A stretch of DNA of 64,000 nt from Bradyrhizobium sp. CCBAU 051011 (GTDB taxonomy: Bacteria; Pseudomonadota; Alphaproteobacteria; Rhizobiales; Xanthobacteraceae). Every line of letters starts with the position of its first letter. Within the stretch, counting starts at the first letter, position 1. The position numbers and the translations under genes are program-made. The stretch spans positions 6,552,501 to 6,616,500 of the forward strand of contig NZ_CP022222.1 of the NCBI RefSeq assembly GCF_009930815.1, given 5' to 3'. The notes beneath the pieces are model-generated. The model made no database searches and had not been told where the DNA came from. It worked only from the letters and a program-made list of their open reading frames with translations. This document shows, in pieces, positions 49,729 through 58,300 of this stretch.

Positions 49729-50763
49729 ATGAAGTTAAAAGCATTGTTTATTGCAGCAGCCGTGCTGCTGATGCCGGCCGCCGTACTCGCGGCGCCGGGT
49801 ATCGTGACCACCACGGTCAGCCTCAAGGCCGGGCCCGGTGAAGGCTTTCCGACCGTCGACCGCATTCCCGGCGGCGCCCGTGTCAACATCCACGGGTGCT
49901 TCAGAGGCAAGGCCTGGTGCGATGTGAGCTGGTCGGACGATCGTGGCTGGGTGTCGTCGCGATATCTCCAATACCTCCACCGCAACCGCTACGTCTATCT
50001 GCCCGACTATGTCGACGAGATCGACGTCCCCATCGTGCCGTTCGTGCTGACCTCGTACTGGTCGAGCCACTATGCGGCACGTCCCTGGTATCACCGCCGG
50101 GCCCACTGGGGCGGCTACTGGCAATCGCATGAGCGTGTCGCGACGCGGTTGACGATCGACCGCTCGGCGGCCCGGATCGGCCGCGCGGCGGCAGCGCGCG
50201 ACGCTGCGCTCCCCGAGGCAAGGACGCGGGTCGGTGTCGAGGAGAGGTCGCGTGCCCGTGTCGAGGAACGGACGCGGGCCGGTGTGACGGAGCGGAGCCG
50301 CGCCGGCGTGACGGAACGCGTGACGCGGGAGAGGGACATCACGACGCGTGGCGCACGCGAAGGGCGCGAACGCGCGGTGGTGCAGGACCGCATGACACGC
50401 GAGAGCGCGCGGACGGCGCGAGAGAGCGCGCGGATGACGCGTGAGGGCGCAAGAGCGACGGTACGCGAGCAGCCGATGACCCGAGCCCGCCCGCAGACGC
50501 CGCCGGTCATGGCCCGCGGCCATGACGAACCGCGTGCGGCTGCGCCGCGGATCGAGCGTGCAACGCCCCGCATGACGCAGCCCGATGCGGCGCGCGGCGG
50601 CGGTGGCTCGCCGAACGTACGCGCGCAGCAGATGCCGGCCCCGGCCGCTCCGCGCGCAGCAGCGCCCGCGACGCCGCAGGGCGGCGGTGCGCCGCAGATC
50701 GCACCGCGCGGTGGCGGTGGACCGGGCGGTGGCGGAGGCCCCGGTCAGGACAGGCGCCAATGA
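49729..50763 (+). CDS. Secreted SH3-domain protein with an Arg-rich repeat tail, under an EcfG promoter
   Basis: A 344-residue precursor with a signal peptide (MKLKALFIAAAVLLMPAAVL). A bacterial SH3 domain (about 25-82; VSLKAGPGEGFPTVDRIPGG, GKAWCDVSWSDDRGWVSSRY) follows, which often binds cell-wall peptide. A Tyr/Trp-rich linker comes next. After residue 160 come imperfect repeats of ERSRAGVTER type and then an Arg/Pro/Gly-rich tail ending GGGGPGGGGGPGQDRRQ. Likely envelope-associated and stress-induced. Followed by a strong terminator. Confidence 0.75.
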   Translation: MKLKALFIAAAVLLMPAAVLAAPGIVTTTVSLKAGPGEGFPTVDRIPGGARVNIHGCFRGKAWCDVSWSDDRGWVSSRYLQYLHRNRYVYLPDYVDEIDVPIVPFVLTSYWSSHYAARPWYHRRAHWGGYWQSHERVATRLTIDRSAARIGRAAAARDAALPEARTRVGVEERSRARVEERTRAGVTERSRAGVTERVTRERDITTRGAREGRERAVVQDRMTRESARTARESARMTREGARATVREQPMTRARPQTPPVMARGHDEPRAAAPRIERATPRMTQPDAARGGGGSPNVRAQQMPAPAAPRAAAPATPQGGGAPQIAPRGGGGPGGGGGPGQDRRQ

Positions 50764-50766
50764 ACG

Positions 50767-50799
50767 AAAAGCCCGGCCTTGAGCCGGGCTTTTTCTTTT
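50767..50799 (+). terminator. Hairpin terminator after the SH3-protein gene
   Basis: AAAGCCCGGC and GCCGGGCTTT pair across a CTTGA loop, followed by TTCTTTT. Confidence 0.88.
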
Positions 50800-50866
50800 G
50801 CTCGACGAACTGCTGGCGGCCTGACGGGCTGCGCGTTTCTCAACGTCGTGGGCGAGGTGAGAAAGG

Positions 50867-52936
50867 CTAACGCCACATGCCGCGCATGCGTTCACGAATA
50901 TCGATCTGCACGTTTTGATTTGGCGTCGGGCGTGCTGCCGAAGTCGCCGCTGGCCATGTCTGTCGGTCGAACAGCTTAACCAGGTGGTCCGGTATGAAAC
51001 GCGTCCGCGACGCATAGACGTGCCGGTCGCCGCGTGCCTGCTGACCGTGCACGAAGAAGCGCTGGGGCACGATCAGATGCAGATCGTCCTTGGCGCGCGT
51101 CATCGCGACGTACAGCAGGCGTCGTTCTTCTTCGAGTTCAGCCGTTGTGCCGGCGCCTAGATCAGACGGCATGCAGCCGTCGACAACGTTCAAGGCGTAC
51201 ACGGACTTCCATTCCTGCCCCTTTGCAGAGTGGATCGTGGACAGGATCAGATAGTCTTCGTCGCGCAGCGGCGGGCCGGAGCGATCGCTGGTCGCGTCAG
51301 GCGGATCGAGCGTGAGCTCGGTCAGAAAGCGCTCGCGGGAAGGATAGCCCGATGCGATTTGCTCGAGCTGCAGCAGGTCGGCCAGCCGCACCTCCGCATC
51401 CTCGTGGATGCGCTCCAGATGCGGGGTGTACCAGAGCCTGATACGCTCGACGTCGGCCGGCCATTCCGAATAGCGGATATTGGTGAGCGTTTCGACGAAC
51501 GAAATCCAATCCTGGCCGGCGCGGGGTGGCGTTGGAAGCGCCGCGAGCGCGGAGATCGGATCGGCCATTACAGTGGTTTGATCGAGAATGCGTTGGGCCG
51601 ACGCCGGACCAATGCCCGGCAACAAATGAAGCACGCGGAATCCCGCAACCCGGTCCCGGGGGTTCTCGACGAATTTGAGCAACGCAAGCACGTCTTTGAC
51701 GTGGGCGGCATCCAGAAACTTCAAGCCGCCGAACTTGACGAACGGAATATTGCGCCGCGTCAGCTCGACTTCCAGCGGGCCGCTGTGGGAGGACGTCCGG
51801 AACAGGACAGCCTGTTCCTTGAGCCGCGATCCTTCCTCGCGGTTCGACAGCACCTGCTCGACGACGTAGCGCGCCTGGTCGGCCTCATCGCGAACGGTGA
51901 CCAGACGCGGTAGCTGGGCCGAACTGCGATCGGTCCAGAGATTTTTGGTGAACCGTTCTCTGGCAAGCCCAATCACGCCATTGGCGGCAGCCAGAACCGG
52001 CTGCGTGGAGCGATAGTTGCGGTCGAGCGTAACGATCTCTGCCCTGGGGCTGAAGTGATCCGGGAAATCCAGGATGTTTTTGACGGTGGCCGCACGAAAC
52101 GAATAGATGGATTGGGCGTCGTCGCCCACCACGGTAAGGCCGCGGCCATCCGGCTTGAGCGCCAGCAGTATCGTCGCCTGAAGCCGGTTGGTGTCCTGAT
52201 ACTCGTCGACCATGACATGATCGAACCGGCCGCCGATCTCCTGCGCGATCGCGGGCTCGGACACCATCTGCGCCCACCACAACAAGAGATCGTCATAGTC
52301 GAGGACGTTCTGCTTCTGCTTGGCCTCGACGTAGCTTGCGAACAATTGCTTGAGCTCATCAGCCCATCCCGAACACCAGGGATAATGCTGTCCGAGCACC
52401 GTCTCGATCGGCATCTGCGCGTTCACGCAACGGGAATAGATCGCAAGGCAGGTGCCCTTGGTGGGAAAGCGACTCTCGGTCTTTGAAAATCCGAGCTCAT
52501 GGCGCACCAGATTGAGCAGATCAGCCGAATCCTCGCGATCATGGATCGTGAAGGCCGGATCGAAGCCGATGCTATCAGCGTATTCGCGCAGCAGCCGCGC
52601 CCCGATGCCATGGAAGGTTCCTGCCCAGGTCAGCGCCTCCGTCATGATGCCGGCCTTATCGCCGAGCACACGGCGCGCGATGCGCTCGACGCGCTGCGTC
52701 ATTTCGGCGGCGGCACGGCGCGAAAACGTCATCAGCAGCATGCGGCGCGGGTCGGCACCCCTGATGATGAGGTGGGCGACCCGGTGCGCGAGCGTGTTGG
52801 TCTTTCCGGATCCGGCGCCGGCAATGACAAGGAGCGGCGAGCCTATGGTTCCACCCGCCGCGATGCCGTGCTCGACGGCCCGGCGCTGCTCCGGATTGAG
52901 GCTTTCCAGATATCGATCGGTATTCTCAGCGAGCAC
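50867..52936 (-). CDS. UvrD/Rep-like ATP-dependent DNA helicase
   Basis: A 689-residue SF1A helicase. Motif Q LNPEQRRAV, Walker A GAGSGKT (residues 40-46), motif Ia MTFSRRAAAEM, Walker B VMVDEYQDTN, motif III VVGDDAQSIYSFRAA, motif IV LDRNYRST, motif V STIHSAKGQEW and motif VI LLYVAMTRAKDDLHL are all present. It unwinds DNA 3' to 5' in repair or restart. It is not UvrD itself by length and N-terminus, so no symbol is given. Single gene. A copy of the 105-base dispersed repeat lies just upstream. Confidence 0.9.
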   Translation of the reverse strand: MLAENTDRYLESLNPEQRRAVEHGIAAGGTIGSPLLVIAGAGSGKTNTLAHRVAHLIIRGADPRRMLLMTFSRRAAAEMTQRVERIARRVLGDKAGIMTEALTWAGTFHGIGARLLREYADSIGFDPAFTIHDREDSADLLNLVRHELGFSKTESRFPTKGTCLAIYSRCVNAQMPIETVLGQHYPWCSGWADELKQLFASYVEAKQKQNVLDYDDLLLWWAQMVSEPAIAQEIGGRFDHVMVDEYQDTNRLQATILLALKPDGRGLTVVGDDAQSIYSFRAATVKNILDFPDHFSPRAEIVTLDRNYRSTQPVLAAANGVIGLARERFTKNLWTDRSSAQLPRLVTVRDEADQARYVVEQVLSNREEGSRLKEQAVLFRTSSHSGPLEVELTRRNIPFVKFGGLKFLDAAHVKDVLALLKFVENPRDRVAGFRVLHLLPGIGPASAQRILDQTTVMADPISALAALPTPPRAGQDWISFVETLTNIRYSEWPADVERIRLWYTPHLERIHEDAEVRLADLLQLEQIASGYPSRERFLTELTLDPPDATSDRSGPPLRDEDYLILSTIHSAKGQEWKSVYALNVVDGCMPSDLGAGTTAELEEERRLLYVAMTRAKDDLHLIVPQRFFVHGQQARGDRHVYASRTRFIPDHLVKLFDRQTWPAATSAARPTPNQNVQIDIRERMRGMWR

Positions 52937-53018
52937 GAATCACCCCATGTCGATCCGAAGGTCGGCCGATTCGCTGAAGGTCGCAATGACGAATGTCCGC
53001 CCTGTCTCGTTGTCCAGC

Positions 53019-53125
53019 AAACGCCTTGTTAAGGATTGGCTCGCGCTGACTTGCGCTGATACGATTCGTTCCTTGCGAACAAACTGGAGTCGGATGGAGA
53101 ACAAAGCTGTGGTGCAGCCTGTCTC
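53019..53125. repeat. Dispersed 105-base repeat, copy 2
   Basis: Colinear with copy 1 at 45368-45472, including TTGTTAAG, GCGCTGA-TTGCGCTGA, CGATTCGTTC and GGAGTCGGAT. It sits between the divergent helicase and ROK genes. Confidence 0.72.
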
Positions 53126-53185
53126 CCTGCTTCAGGTGAGCGTCGGCTGGCGTTATGATCATCCGACCGAGCAGGGCGCGAATTC

Positions 53186-53899
53186 ATGGCGAAGAAGGCG
53201 GGCAAGCTGATATCGCGACAAACGGTCCTGGCGATCGACATCGGTGGTTCGCGCGTGAAATTCATGACCGACAAGGAGCGAACCAGGCGTGCGTTTGCGT
53301 CCGGTCCTGATCTCTCTGCGAGAGCTATGGTGAGGCAGGTCAAGGCGCTGACCAAAGACTGGTCCTATGACGTCATCTCGATCGGGTATCCGGGGCCGGT
53401 GATCAACAACCGGCCGTTGTCGGAGCCTCACAATCTCGGTCTCGGGTGGGCCGGTTTCAATTTCGAAAGGGCCTTTGGCCGCCCGACGAAACTCGTCAAC
53501 GATGCGCTGATGCAGGCAGTCGGCAGCTACCAGGGTGGCCGCATGCTGTTCCTGGGGCTCGGAACGGGTCTTGGCTCCGCGATGATCGTGGATGGCATTC
53601 TGGAGCCGATGGAGCTCGCGCACCTGCCGTACCGCAACGGCAAGACGTTCGAGCAATGCGTCGGCGCCGCGGCGCTGAAGCGCGTCGGCAGGAAGAAATG
53701 GCAGCGCGCGGTCGATGACGTCTTGAAGCGCCTGCTCGCTGCACTGGAGCCGGATTACATCATCCTTGGCGGCGGCAACGCCGACAAGGTCGATCATTTG
53801 CCGCGCAAGGTCCGCCTCGGCGCCAACACCAACGCGTTCGAGGGCGGATTTCGGCTGTGGAAGAAGGGGGCGGCCAGACCGGCCGGCTTACGGCGATAG
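53186..53899 (+). CDS. ROK-family (polyphosphate glucokinase-like) sugar kinase
   Basis: A 237-residue protein with the ASKHA kinase fold: VLAIDIGGSRVKFM (phosphate 1), ISIGYPGPVINN, LVNDALMQAVG (catalytic Asp), LGLGTGLGSAMIVDG (phosphate 2) and IILGGGNADKV near the end. It lacks the long ROK zinc loop, like short polyphosphate glucokinases. Phosphorylates glucose or a related sugar; donor ATP or polyphosphate is not decided. Single gene. Confidence 0.85.
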   Translation: MAKKAGKLISRQTVLAIDIGGSRVKFMTDKERTRRAFASGPDLSARAMVRQVKALTKDWSYDVISIGYPGPVINNRPLSEPHNLGLGWAGFNFERAFGRPTKLVNDALMQAVGSYQGGRMLFLGLGTGLGSAMIVDGILEPMELAHLPYRNGKTFEQCVGAAALKRVGRKKWQRAVDDVLKRLLAALEPDYIILGGGNADKVDHLPRKVRLGANTNAFEGGFRLWKKGAARPAGLRR

Positions 53900-53992
53900 A
53901 AAATGCGTCTCCGCGGCGTCCGTGCATAGGCGCGTGAGCTTTGCACCTGGATTTGAATGGCCTCTCAACAGCCGGCTGTCTATGGTGTGCGC

Positions 53993-54352
53993 ATGTCCCG
54001 TCTTGTATGTCTATTGACTGCTATCGTCCTATCGCTGTTGTCTGTCGCCGCTCTGGCTGCGCCGGTGCATAAGCGGCCGGCTCCGCGCTGGCACGGCTAC
54101 GGCTTCCTGCCGGGCTACCAGCAGCCGCTGAACAACAGCCTTCCACTTTACGCCCAGAAAGACGCGATGCGGCGTTTGGCACGCCGCGACCGGCGGCATT
54201 GGTACATTGACCCGGTCCCCCGTTACTACGGGTATGATGGCGACTGGCACTATTTTGGCCGGCCCGGCTTTTACGGCGGACGCTACAATGGCGGTAGCTT
54301 TGGCCCGTGCTGGACGCGGACACCGATCGGACCGATCTGGAATTGCGGCTGA
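53993..54352 (+). CDS. Small secreted protein rich in Tyr/Gly/Arg, 119 residues
   Basis: Signal peptide MSRLVCLLTAIVLSLLSVAA (cleavage near LAAP). The mature chain has PRWHGYGFLPGYQQPLNNSL, an Arg-rich segment (RRLARRDRRHWY) and a C-terminal Gly/Tyr/Trp region with two cysteines (GPCWTRTPIGPIWNCG). Not recognised. ATG 53993 was chosen over 53957. Probably periplasmic or surface. Confidence 0.68.
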   Translation: MSRLVCLLTAIVLSLLSVAALAAPVHKRPAPRWHGYGFLPGYQQPLNNSLPLYAQKDAMRRLARRDRRHWYIDPVPRYYGYDGDWHYFGRPGFYGGRYNGGSFGPCWTRTPIGPIWNCG

Positions 54353-54380
54353 TCAGGTCAACAGGGCGCAAGAGCCAACG

Positions 54381-54535
54381 CGCCGCGCGAATGCGCGCCT
54401 GACGACGAGCGCAATTGCGCTCGCGCAGTGATGGCAGGCTCCGCGAAATCGGGGGGCGATCTTAGAGTAGTCCCGGATGTCGCTTCCGCCTGCGCTCTCC
54501 GAGCTACGGCGGACAAGCCGCTGATCCGGGCTTCT
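54381..54535. repeat. REP-like mosaic
   Basis: CGCCGCGCGAATGCGCGCC, the palindrome GAGCGCAATTGCGCTC, then GTCCCGGATGTCGC and GCTGATCCGGGCTTC. The same mixture as 41710-41828. Confidence 0.68.
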
Positions 54536-54569
54536 CGCTAAGTTCAGTCCAACCGCGAAGGAGTATCCG

Positions 54570-54869
54570 ATGAAATCGCTTTTGCTGCTCACGGCGAGCG
54601 GTCCGCTGCTCATTCTCACATCGCACGAGTCCTTACGCGATCAGAGGCTTCTTGAGGTGCTCAAGCAAAAAGGGATCGGCAAGTTCGTCGCGTTTGAGGT
54701 TCCCTTGTCGCTCGCCAAGGAACGCTACGGCGGGCATTTTCAAGCGGTCGAAAGCAATCTGCACGAGACGGACGATCTGAGGGTCCTCGACTTCAACGGC
54801 CAGCGGATCTTTCAGCTCTTCCGTTTCGATGAACTCGGTTCACCGATCCTGCAAGAACAGCGAGCGTAG
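54570..54869 (+). CDS. Small conserved cytosolic protein, 99 residues
   Basis: It starts MKSLLLLTASGPLLILTSHE. Alpha/beta content is suggested by LLEVLKQKGIGKFVAFEVPL, KERYGGHFQAVESN, LRVLDFNGQRIFQLFRFDEL. No signal peptide by pattern (a charged run follows at once). Not assigned to a family. Ribosome site GAAGGAG. Convergent with the BA14K-like gene, ending 11 bases from it. Confidence 0.68.
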   Translation: MKSLLLLTASGPLLILTSHESLRDQRLLEVLKQKGIGKFVAFEVPLSLAKERYGGHFQAVESNLHETDDLRVLDFNGQRIFQLFRFDELGSPILQEQRA

Positions 54870-54880
54870 CCCGTGTTCGC

Positions 54881-55726
54881 CTATCGGCAAGAATGCGTCT
54901 GGCCGTCGTAGCCCCGGTAAGTCCCGGACGACGGATTGTAGGTGCGGAAGCGGGTGCAGAACATGACCATGGTCCGCTCGCGCGGCTTGCGGGCTGTCTT
55001 GTGGGCTGCCCCGGCCGGCTGCAGCGATCTACTCTGCTCTGTCCCTTCGCTGCGGCTAGCGATCTTTGATTGCTTGGCGACAGACTTCTGCTTCAAGGCG
55101 GGCTTCTGGTGCGCAACCGCCGGCTTTCCCCCCGCGGGAGCCGGCTTCTGCGCGACATCAGCAGGCTTCGCGTCCGGGACGGTCGGCTTCTGCTCTATGG
55201 TGGCAGTTTTGTCGTCCACGGCAGCCGCCTTCTCCTCGACGGCTGCAGGCTTGTCCTGCGCCACCGTTGGCTTCGGCTCGGCAGGGGCGGGCTTCTGCTC
55301 GACGATGGCAGGCTTGTCGTCCGGGGCAGCCGCCTTCTCCTCGGACGCTGCGGGCTTGTCCTGCGCGATGGCTGGTTTCTCCTCGGCGGGGGCCGGCTTC
55401 TGCTCGACGAGGGCAGGCTTGTCGTCCGCAGCAGCCGACTTCTGCTCGACCGCGGCGGGCTTGTCCTGCGCGATGGCCGGTTTCTCTTCCGCGGGCGCCG
55501 GCGTCTGCTCGGCGATGGCGGGCTTGTCATCAGCGGCAGGCGGCTTCTCTTCTGCAGCGGCCGGAGGCTTTTCCTGCGCGGGCTCGGAAGGTTGCGCTGC
55601 GGTCGGGCTGGGATTGTCCGTGGCCGACGACTGCGCGAGCGCTTGAGCGCTTATCACCATAAACAAGACACAACACAGCACGGCGGCGCGCTCGGCGACG
55701 GCGGTCGTGAGAGCTGACAAACGCAT
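54881..55726 (-). CDS. Secreted Lys/Pro/Ala-repeat protein with a BA14K-like C-terminus
   Basis: A 281-residue precursor. The signal peptide is within the first 32 residues (VLCCVLFMVISAQALAQ). Next come about ten imperfect repeats of roughly 11-12 residues built on EEKPAIAQDKPAAVEQK, an extended Lys/Pro/Glu spacer, and a basic segment (KQKSVAKQSKIASRSEG). The end (MFCTRFRTYNPSSGTYRGYD, GQTHSCR) matches the BA14K pattern, a lectin-like secreted module. The repeats could span the periplasm. ATG 55726 was chosen by signal peptide. Confidence 0.72.
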   Translation of the reverse strand: MRLSALTTAVAERAAVLCCVLFMVISAQALAQSSATDNPSPTAAQPSEPAQEKPPAAAEEKPPAADDKPAIAEQTPAPAEEKPAIAQDKPAAVEQKSAAADDKPALVEQKPAPAEEKPAIAQDKPAASEEKAAAPDDKPAIVEQKPAPAEPKPTVAQDKPAAVEEKAAAVDDKTATIEQKPTVPDAKPADVAQKPAPAGGKPAVAHQKPALKQKSVAKQSKIASRSEGTEQSRSLQPAGAAHKTARKPRERTMVMFCTRFRTYNPSSGTYRGYDGQTHSCR

Positions 55727-56065
55727 GGATTGATACTCGGCTAATTGTCCCCGTGAAAGTTCCACACCCATTTGCGGCAAGTCTGTGAACAGCGCGGCCG
55801 TTTCGTGAGCGACGACGCGCTTAAGACCGAAGTGTGTGCCGGCTGCCACACCACGCGCGTTAGGCATGGCGCCAGGCAGTGAAAAACCGTTTTGGTGGGA
55901 CGCAACTGCAAGAAGATGTTTGTCGTTCAACAATCAAGGCGGGCGCGGCCCGGATGTCTCCGCGCCGCTGCTTGCTGACGATCGCTTCCCGGACGCGGTG
56001 CAGACACTCTTCCGGAGTGCACCGCAGGGCCCAGACACAAAATCGCGAAAATAACCCCATGCAAA
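55727..56065. other. Intergenic region upstream of the BA14K-like gene
   Basis: No convincing gene. Short frames on both strands lack ribosome sites and conserved patterns. It should contain the promoter of the BA14K-like gene; no EcfG, sigma-54 or other clear motif was found. Confidence 0.4.
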
Positions 56066-56248
56066 GTAGCGAGCGCAGCCCGGATGAGCGCAGTGAGTAG
56101 GGCGGGTTAGCCAACGGGTCGCGCGAACGCGCGCCCGATGATAAACTCCGCGTAGCCCGCCGACTTGGTCACTTGGAATGGCGGATTACGCCTTCCGCCT
56201 TCGCTCTGCGAGCTACGGCGGACAGGTTGGCTAGCTAGCCCGCCCTGC
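56066..56248. repeat. REP-like composite
   Basis: GTAGCGAGCGCAGCCCGGATGAGC, then GTAGGGCGGGTTAGC, GGTCGCGCGAACGCGCGCCCG, GGCGGATTACGCC and GCTAGCCCGCCCTGCG. Pieces of three repeat types interleaved. Confidence 0.7.
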
Positions 56249-56361
56249 GTTTGCTTCCCTTGACATGCCGGCGCTCCGCCGTCCGAATGGCTGACAGCGC
56301 ATAAGCGCAGCGTCGCGGTGTCTCACTCGGCGCATCAAAAACAAAGCGGGAGGGTTTGCGA

Positions 56362-57336
56362 ATGTTTCGACATGTCAGAAATTTCGCGTTTTTCGTGCTT
56401 GCGGCCGCAAGCCTGCTCGGCGCCGGAAACGCGCAAGGGGCCTTCCCGGAGCGGCCGATCACGCTGATCGTGCCGTGGGCCGCCGGCGGCGGCACCGACG
56501 CGGTCGCGCGCCAGATTGCCCACATGCTGGAACGCGATCTCAAGCAGCCGGTGAACGTCGTGAACCGCACCGGCGGGTCTGGCGTGGTCGGCCACCAGGC
56601 GATCGCGTCAGCCGCGCCTGACGGTTACACGTTCGGTCTCATCACGCTCGAGATCAACCTGATGCACTGGGTGGGGCTCACCGATCTTACCTTCGAGAAG
56701 TACACGCCGATCGCGCTGGTCAACCAGGACCCCGCCGCGATCCACGTGAAGGCGGACTCGCCCTACAAGACCGTCAAGGAGCTGTTCGAGCATATCAAGG
56801 CGAACCCGAACAAGGTGGTGGCCTCAGGCACGGGGCAGGGCGGAAGCTGGCATGTCGCCCTCGCCGGCCTGATGCAGGCCGACGGCGTTTCGCCCGGCTC
56901 GATCCGTTGGGTGCCGTCCACGGGAGCTGCGACCGCGCTGACCGATCTCGCGGCCGGCGGCGTCGACTTCGTCGCGTGCTCGATGCCGGAAGCCGAGGCG
57001 CTGATCAAGGCGGGGCGTATCCGCAGCCTCGTGTTCTTCTCGCCCAAGCGCGCGCCGAACTTCCCTGACGTGCCGACCACCGAGGAGGCGACCGGTCACA
57101 AGTGGCACAAGGGTGTGTGGCGCGGCTTTGCGGCGCCCAAGGGCCTGCCGAAGGAGATTGCCGCGCAGTACGAGACCGCGATCAAGAAGATCTGGGACAG
57201 CGAGGAGTTCAAGGAGTTCATGAACAGGCGCGGCTTCGACATGATCTATCTGGATTCGGCGAAGTTTGCGGAGTTCATGAAGGCGGACAACGAGGACAAC
57301 GGCAAGGCGCTGAAGTCGCTCGGGCTGGCAAAGTAA
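56362..57336 (+). CDS. Bug-type (TctC) substrate-binding protein 2
   Basis: A 324-residue periplasmic binding protein. Sec signal peptide MFRHVRNFAFFVLAAASLLG (ending NAQGAF). The Bug core has FPERPITLIVPWAAGGGTDA, NRTGGSGVVGHQAIASAAPD, VASGTGQGGSWHVALAGLM, RWVPSTGAATALTDLAAGG and SPKRAPNFPDVPTTEEATG. Ligand unknown; no TctA/TctB genes nearby. ATG 56362 with GGGAGGG upstream was preferred to TTG 56356. About a third identical to protein 1 by eye, so not a recent duplicate. Confidence 0.88.
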   Translation: MFRHVRNFAFFVLAAASLLGAGNAQGAFPERPITLIVPWAAGGGTDAVARQIAHMLERDLKQPVNVVNRTGGSGVVGHQAIASAAPDGYTFGLITLEINLMHWVGLTDLTFEKYTPIALVNQDPAAIHVKADSPYKTVKELFEHIKANPNKVVASGTGQGGSWHVALAGLMQADGVSPGSIRWVPSTGAATALTDLAAGGVDFVACSMPEAEALIKAGRIRSLVFFSPKRAPNFPDVPTTEEATGHKWHKGVWRGFAAPKGLPKEIAAQYETAIKKIWDSEEFKEFMNRRGFDMIYLDSAKFAEFMKADNEDNGKALKSLGLAK

Positions 57337-57386
57337 GATGCCGCTCATGCCGCCGCCGTGAGGCTCGACACGTGCGGCCGGATCAG

Positions 57387-57483
57387 CCTACCGGGTCCGC
57401 GCAAGGCGCGGCCCGATGACAGGCGTAGTTCGCCGTTTGGTTGAGTCGCGGCGGCGGACTACGCTGCGCTAATTCGTCCCACA
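57387..57483. repeat. REP-like remnant
   Basis: ACCGGGTCCGCGCAAGGCGC, GGCGTAGTTCGCCG and GGCGGACTACGCTGCGCTAA-TTCGTCCCAC, a degenerate GTAGGGCGGGTT-type copy. Confidence 0.6.
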
Positions 57484-57568
57484 AGTAGCGCGAGCAGATT
57501 GGTCAATTGACAGCCATCAGCGACGGGGGAAGGCTCAGGATTAAGAGGCCCAGGATAGGAGAGAGGAT

Positions 57569-58099
57569 ATGATCGACTGGGGCAGTGCGCTTCAATGGGT
57601 GAAAAGCGCGGTCGACTGGGGCAGTGCCCCGCAATGGATGACGGCGGTGATTGCCGGCGGAGCGCTGTTAGTCGCCTATAAGTCTGTACAAAGCCAACGC
57701 GAAATCGCAAGGAAGCGAGCTGCAATCGATTTTTTCCTAAAGACTGAAATGGACAAGGATACACTTGCCTCTCACACAAAATTTGTGGCCGCTAGTGATG
57801 TCCTTAAAGAACTAAATGAAGGAGGTGATTTCAGCGAGTTCATTGGTACTGGTCACTACTATGCAATGCGAGATTATTTAAATCTCCACGAGTTGATAGC
57901 AGTCGGGATCCTTAACGAAGTCTTCGACGATAACGTTTGCTATGAGTTTTGGTCCGGTGAGTTAAGGCGAGCATATGCAGATACTGGGCGCTTCATCGAG
58001 CACATCCAAGCGCTGCCAGGCGAAAGAGGCAGTTACGCCGAGATGGTGAAGCTGGCCAAACGCTGGGCTCTGAGGGACAAGAACCGTAAATCGCACTAA
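57569..58099 (+). CDS. DUF4760-type protein with one membrane segment
   Basis: A 176-residue protein. An N-terminal hydrophobic stretch (WMTAVIAGGALLVAYKSV) anchors it; a charged helical part follows (QSQREIARKRAAIDFFLKTE), then HYYAMRDYLNLHELIAVGIL and YEFWSGELRRAY, the DUF4760 pattern. The C-terminus is helical and basic. Two near-identical WGSA-W repeats open the protein. AT-rich relative to its neighbours, suggesting transfer. Function unknown; ribosome site GGAGAGAGG. Confidence 0.65.
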   Translation: MIDWGSALQWVKSAVDWGSAPQWMTAVIAGGALLVAYKSVQSQREIARKRAAIDFFLKTEMDKDTLASHTKFVAASDVLKELNEGGDFSEFIGTGHYYAMRDYLNLHELIAVGILNEVFDDNVCYEFWSGELRRAYADTGRFIEHIQALPGERGSYAEMVKLAKRWALRDKNRKSH

Positions 58100-58194
58100 C
58101 TAACGGAAGTTCAAGCGCTTGAAACGACCGATCGTGGTGGCGGCGAGTAGTCCGCGTGAGCGACGCGAGGTGCTGTGAAAATTGCGATCCGTCA

Positions 58195-58237
58195 ATAGGA
58201 CGTCCCCCGGATGTCGTTGCGCTCATCCGGGGCTACG
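58195..58237. repeat. REP-like half element
   Basis: CCCCGGATGTCGTTGCGCTC-ATCCGGGGCTACGC, one arm of the GTAGCCCGGAT type, just before the paiB-like scrap. Confidence 0.6.
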
Positions 58238-58300
58238 CTTGCTCAAGGAGCCCTTTGCCCCTCAGCCGTTCGAGCGCCTCAGCCATGCTTTCTACGACCT
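58237..58300 (+). pseudogene. paiB 5' remnant
   Basis: Matches the leader and first codons of paiB (45990-46058): GAGCCCT, then CAGCCGTTCGAGCGC and GCCATGC-TCTACGACC. It stops at once in frame (ATGCTTTCTACGACCTAA). Short, and shared with the 3' end of the DUF2846 gene on the other strand. Confidence 0.5.

Noticed and set aside
49735..51015. 426-codon frame opposite the SH3-protein gene
   Set aside because: It mirrors the Arg-rich repeats; the + strand has signal peptide, SH3 motif, promoter and terminator.
55860..56114. 84-codon frame on the - strand
   Set aside because: No ribosome site or recognised pattern; the end runs through repeat sequence.
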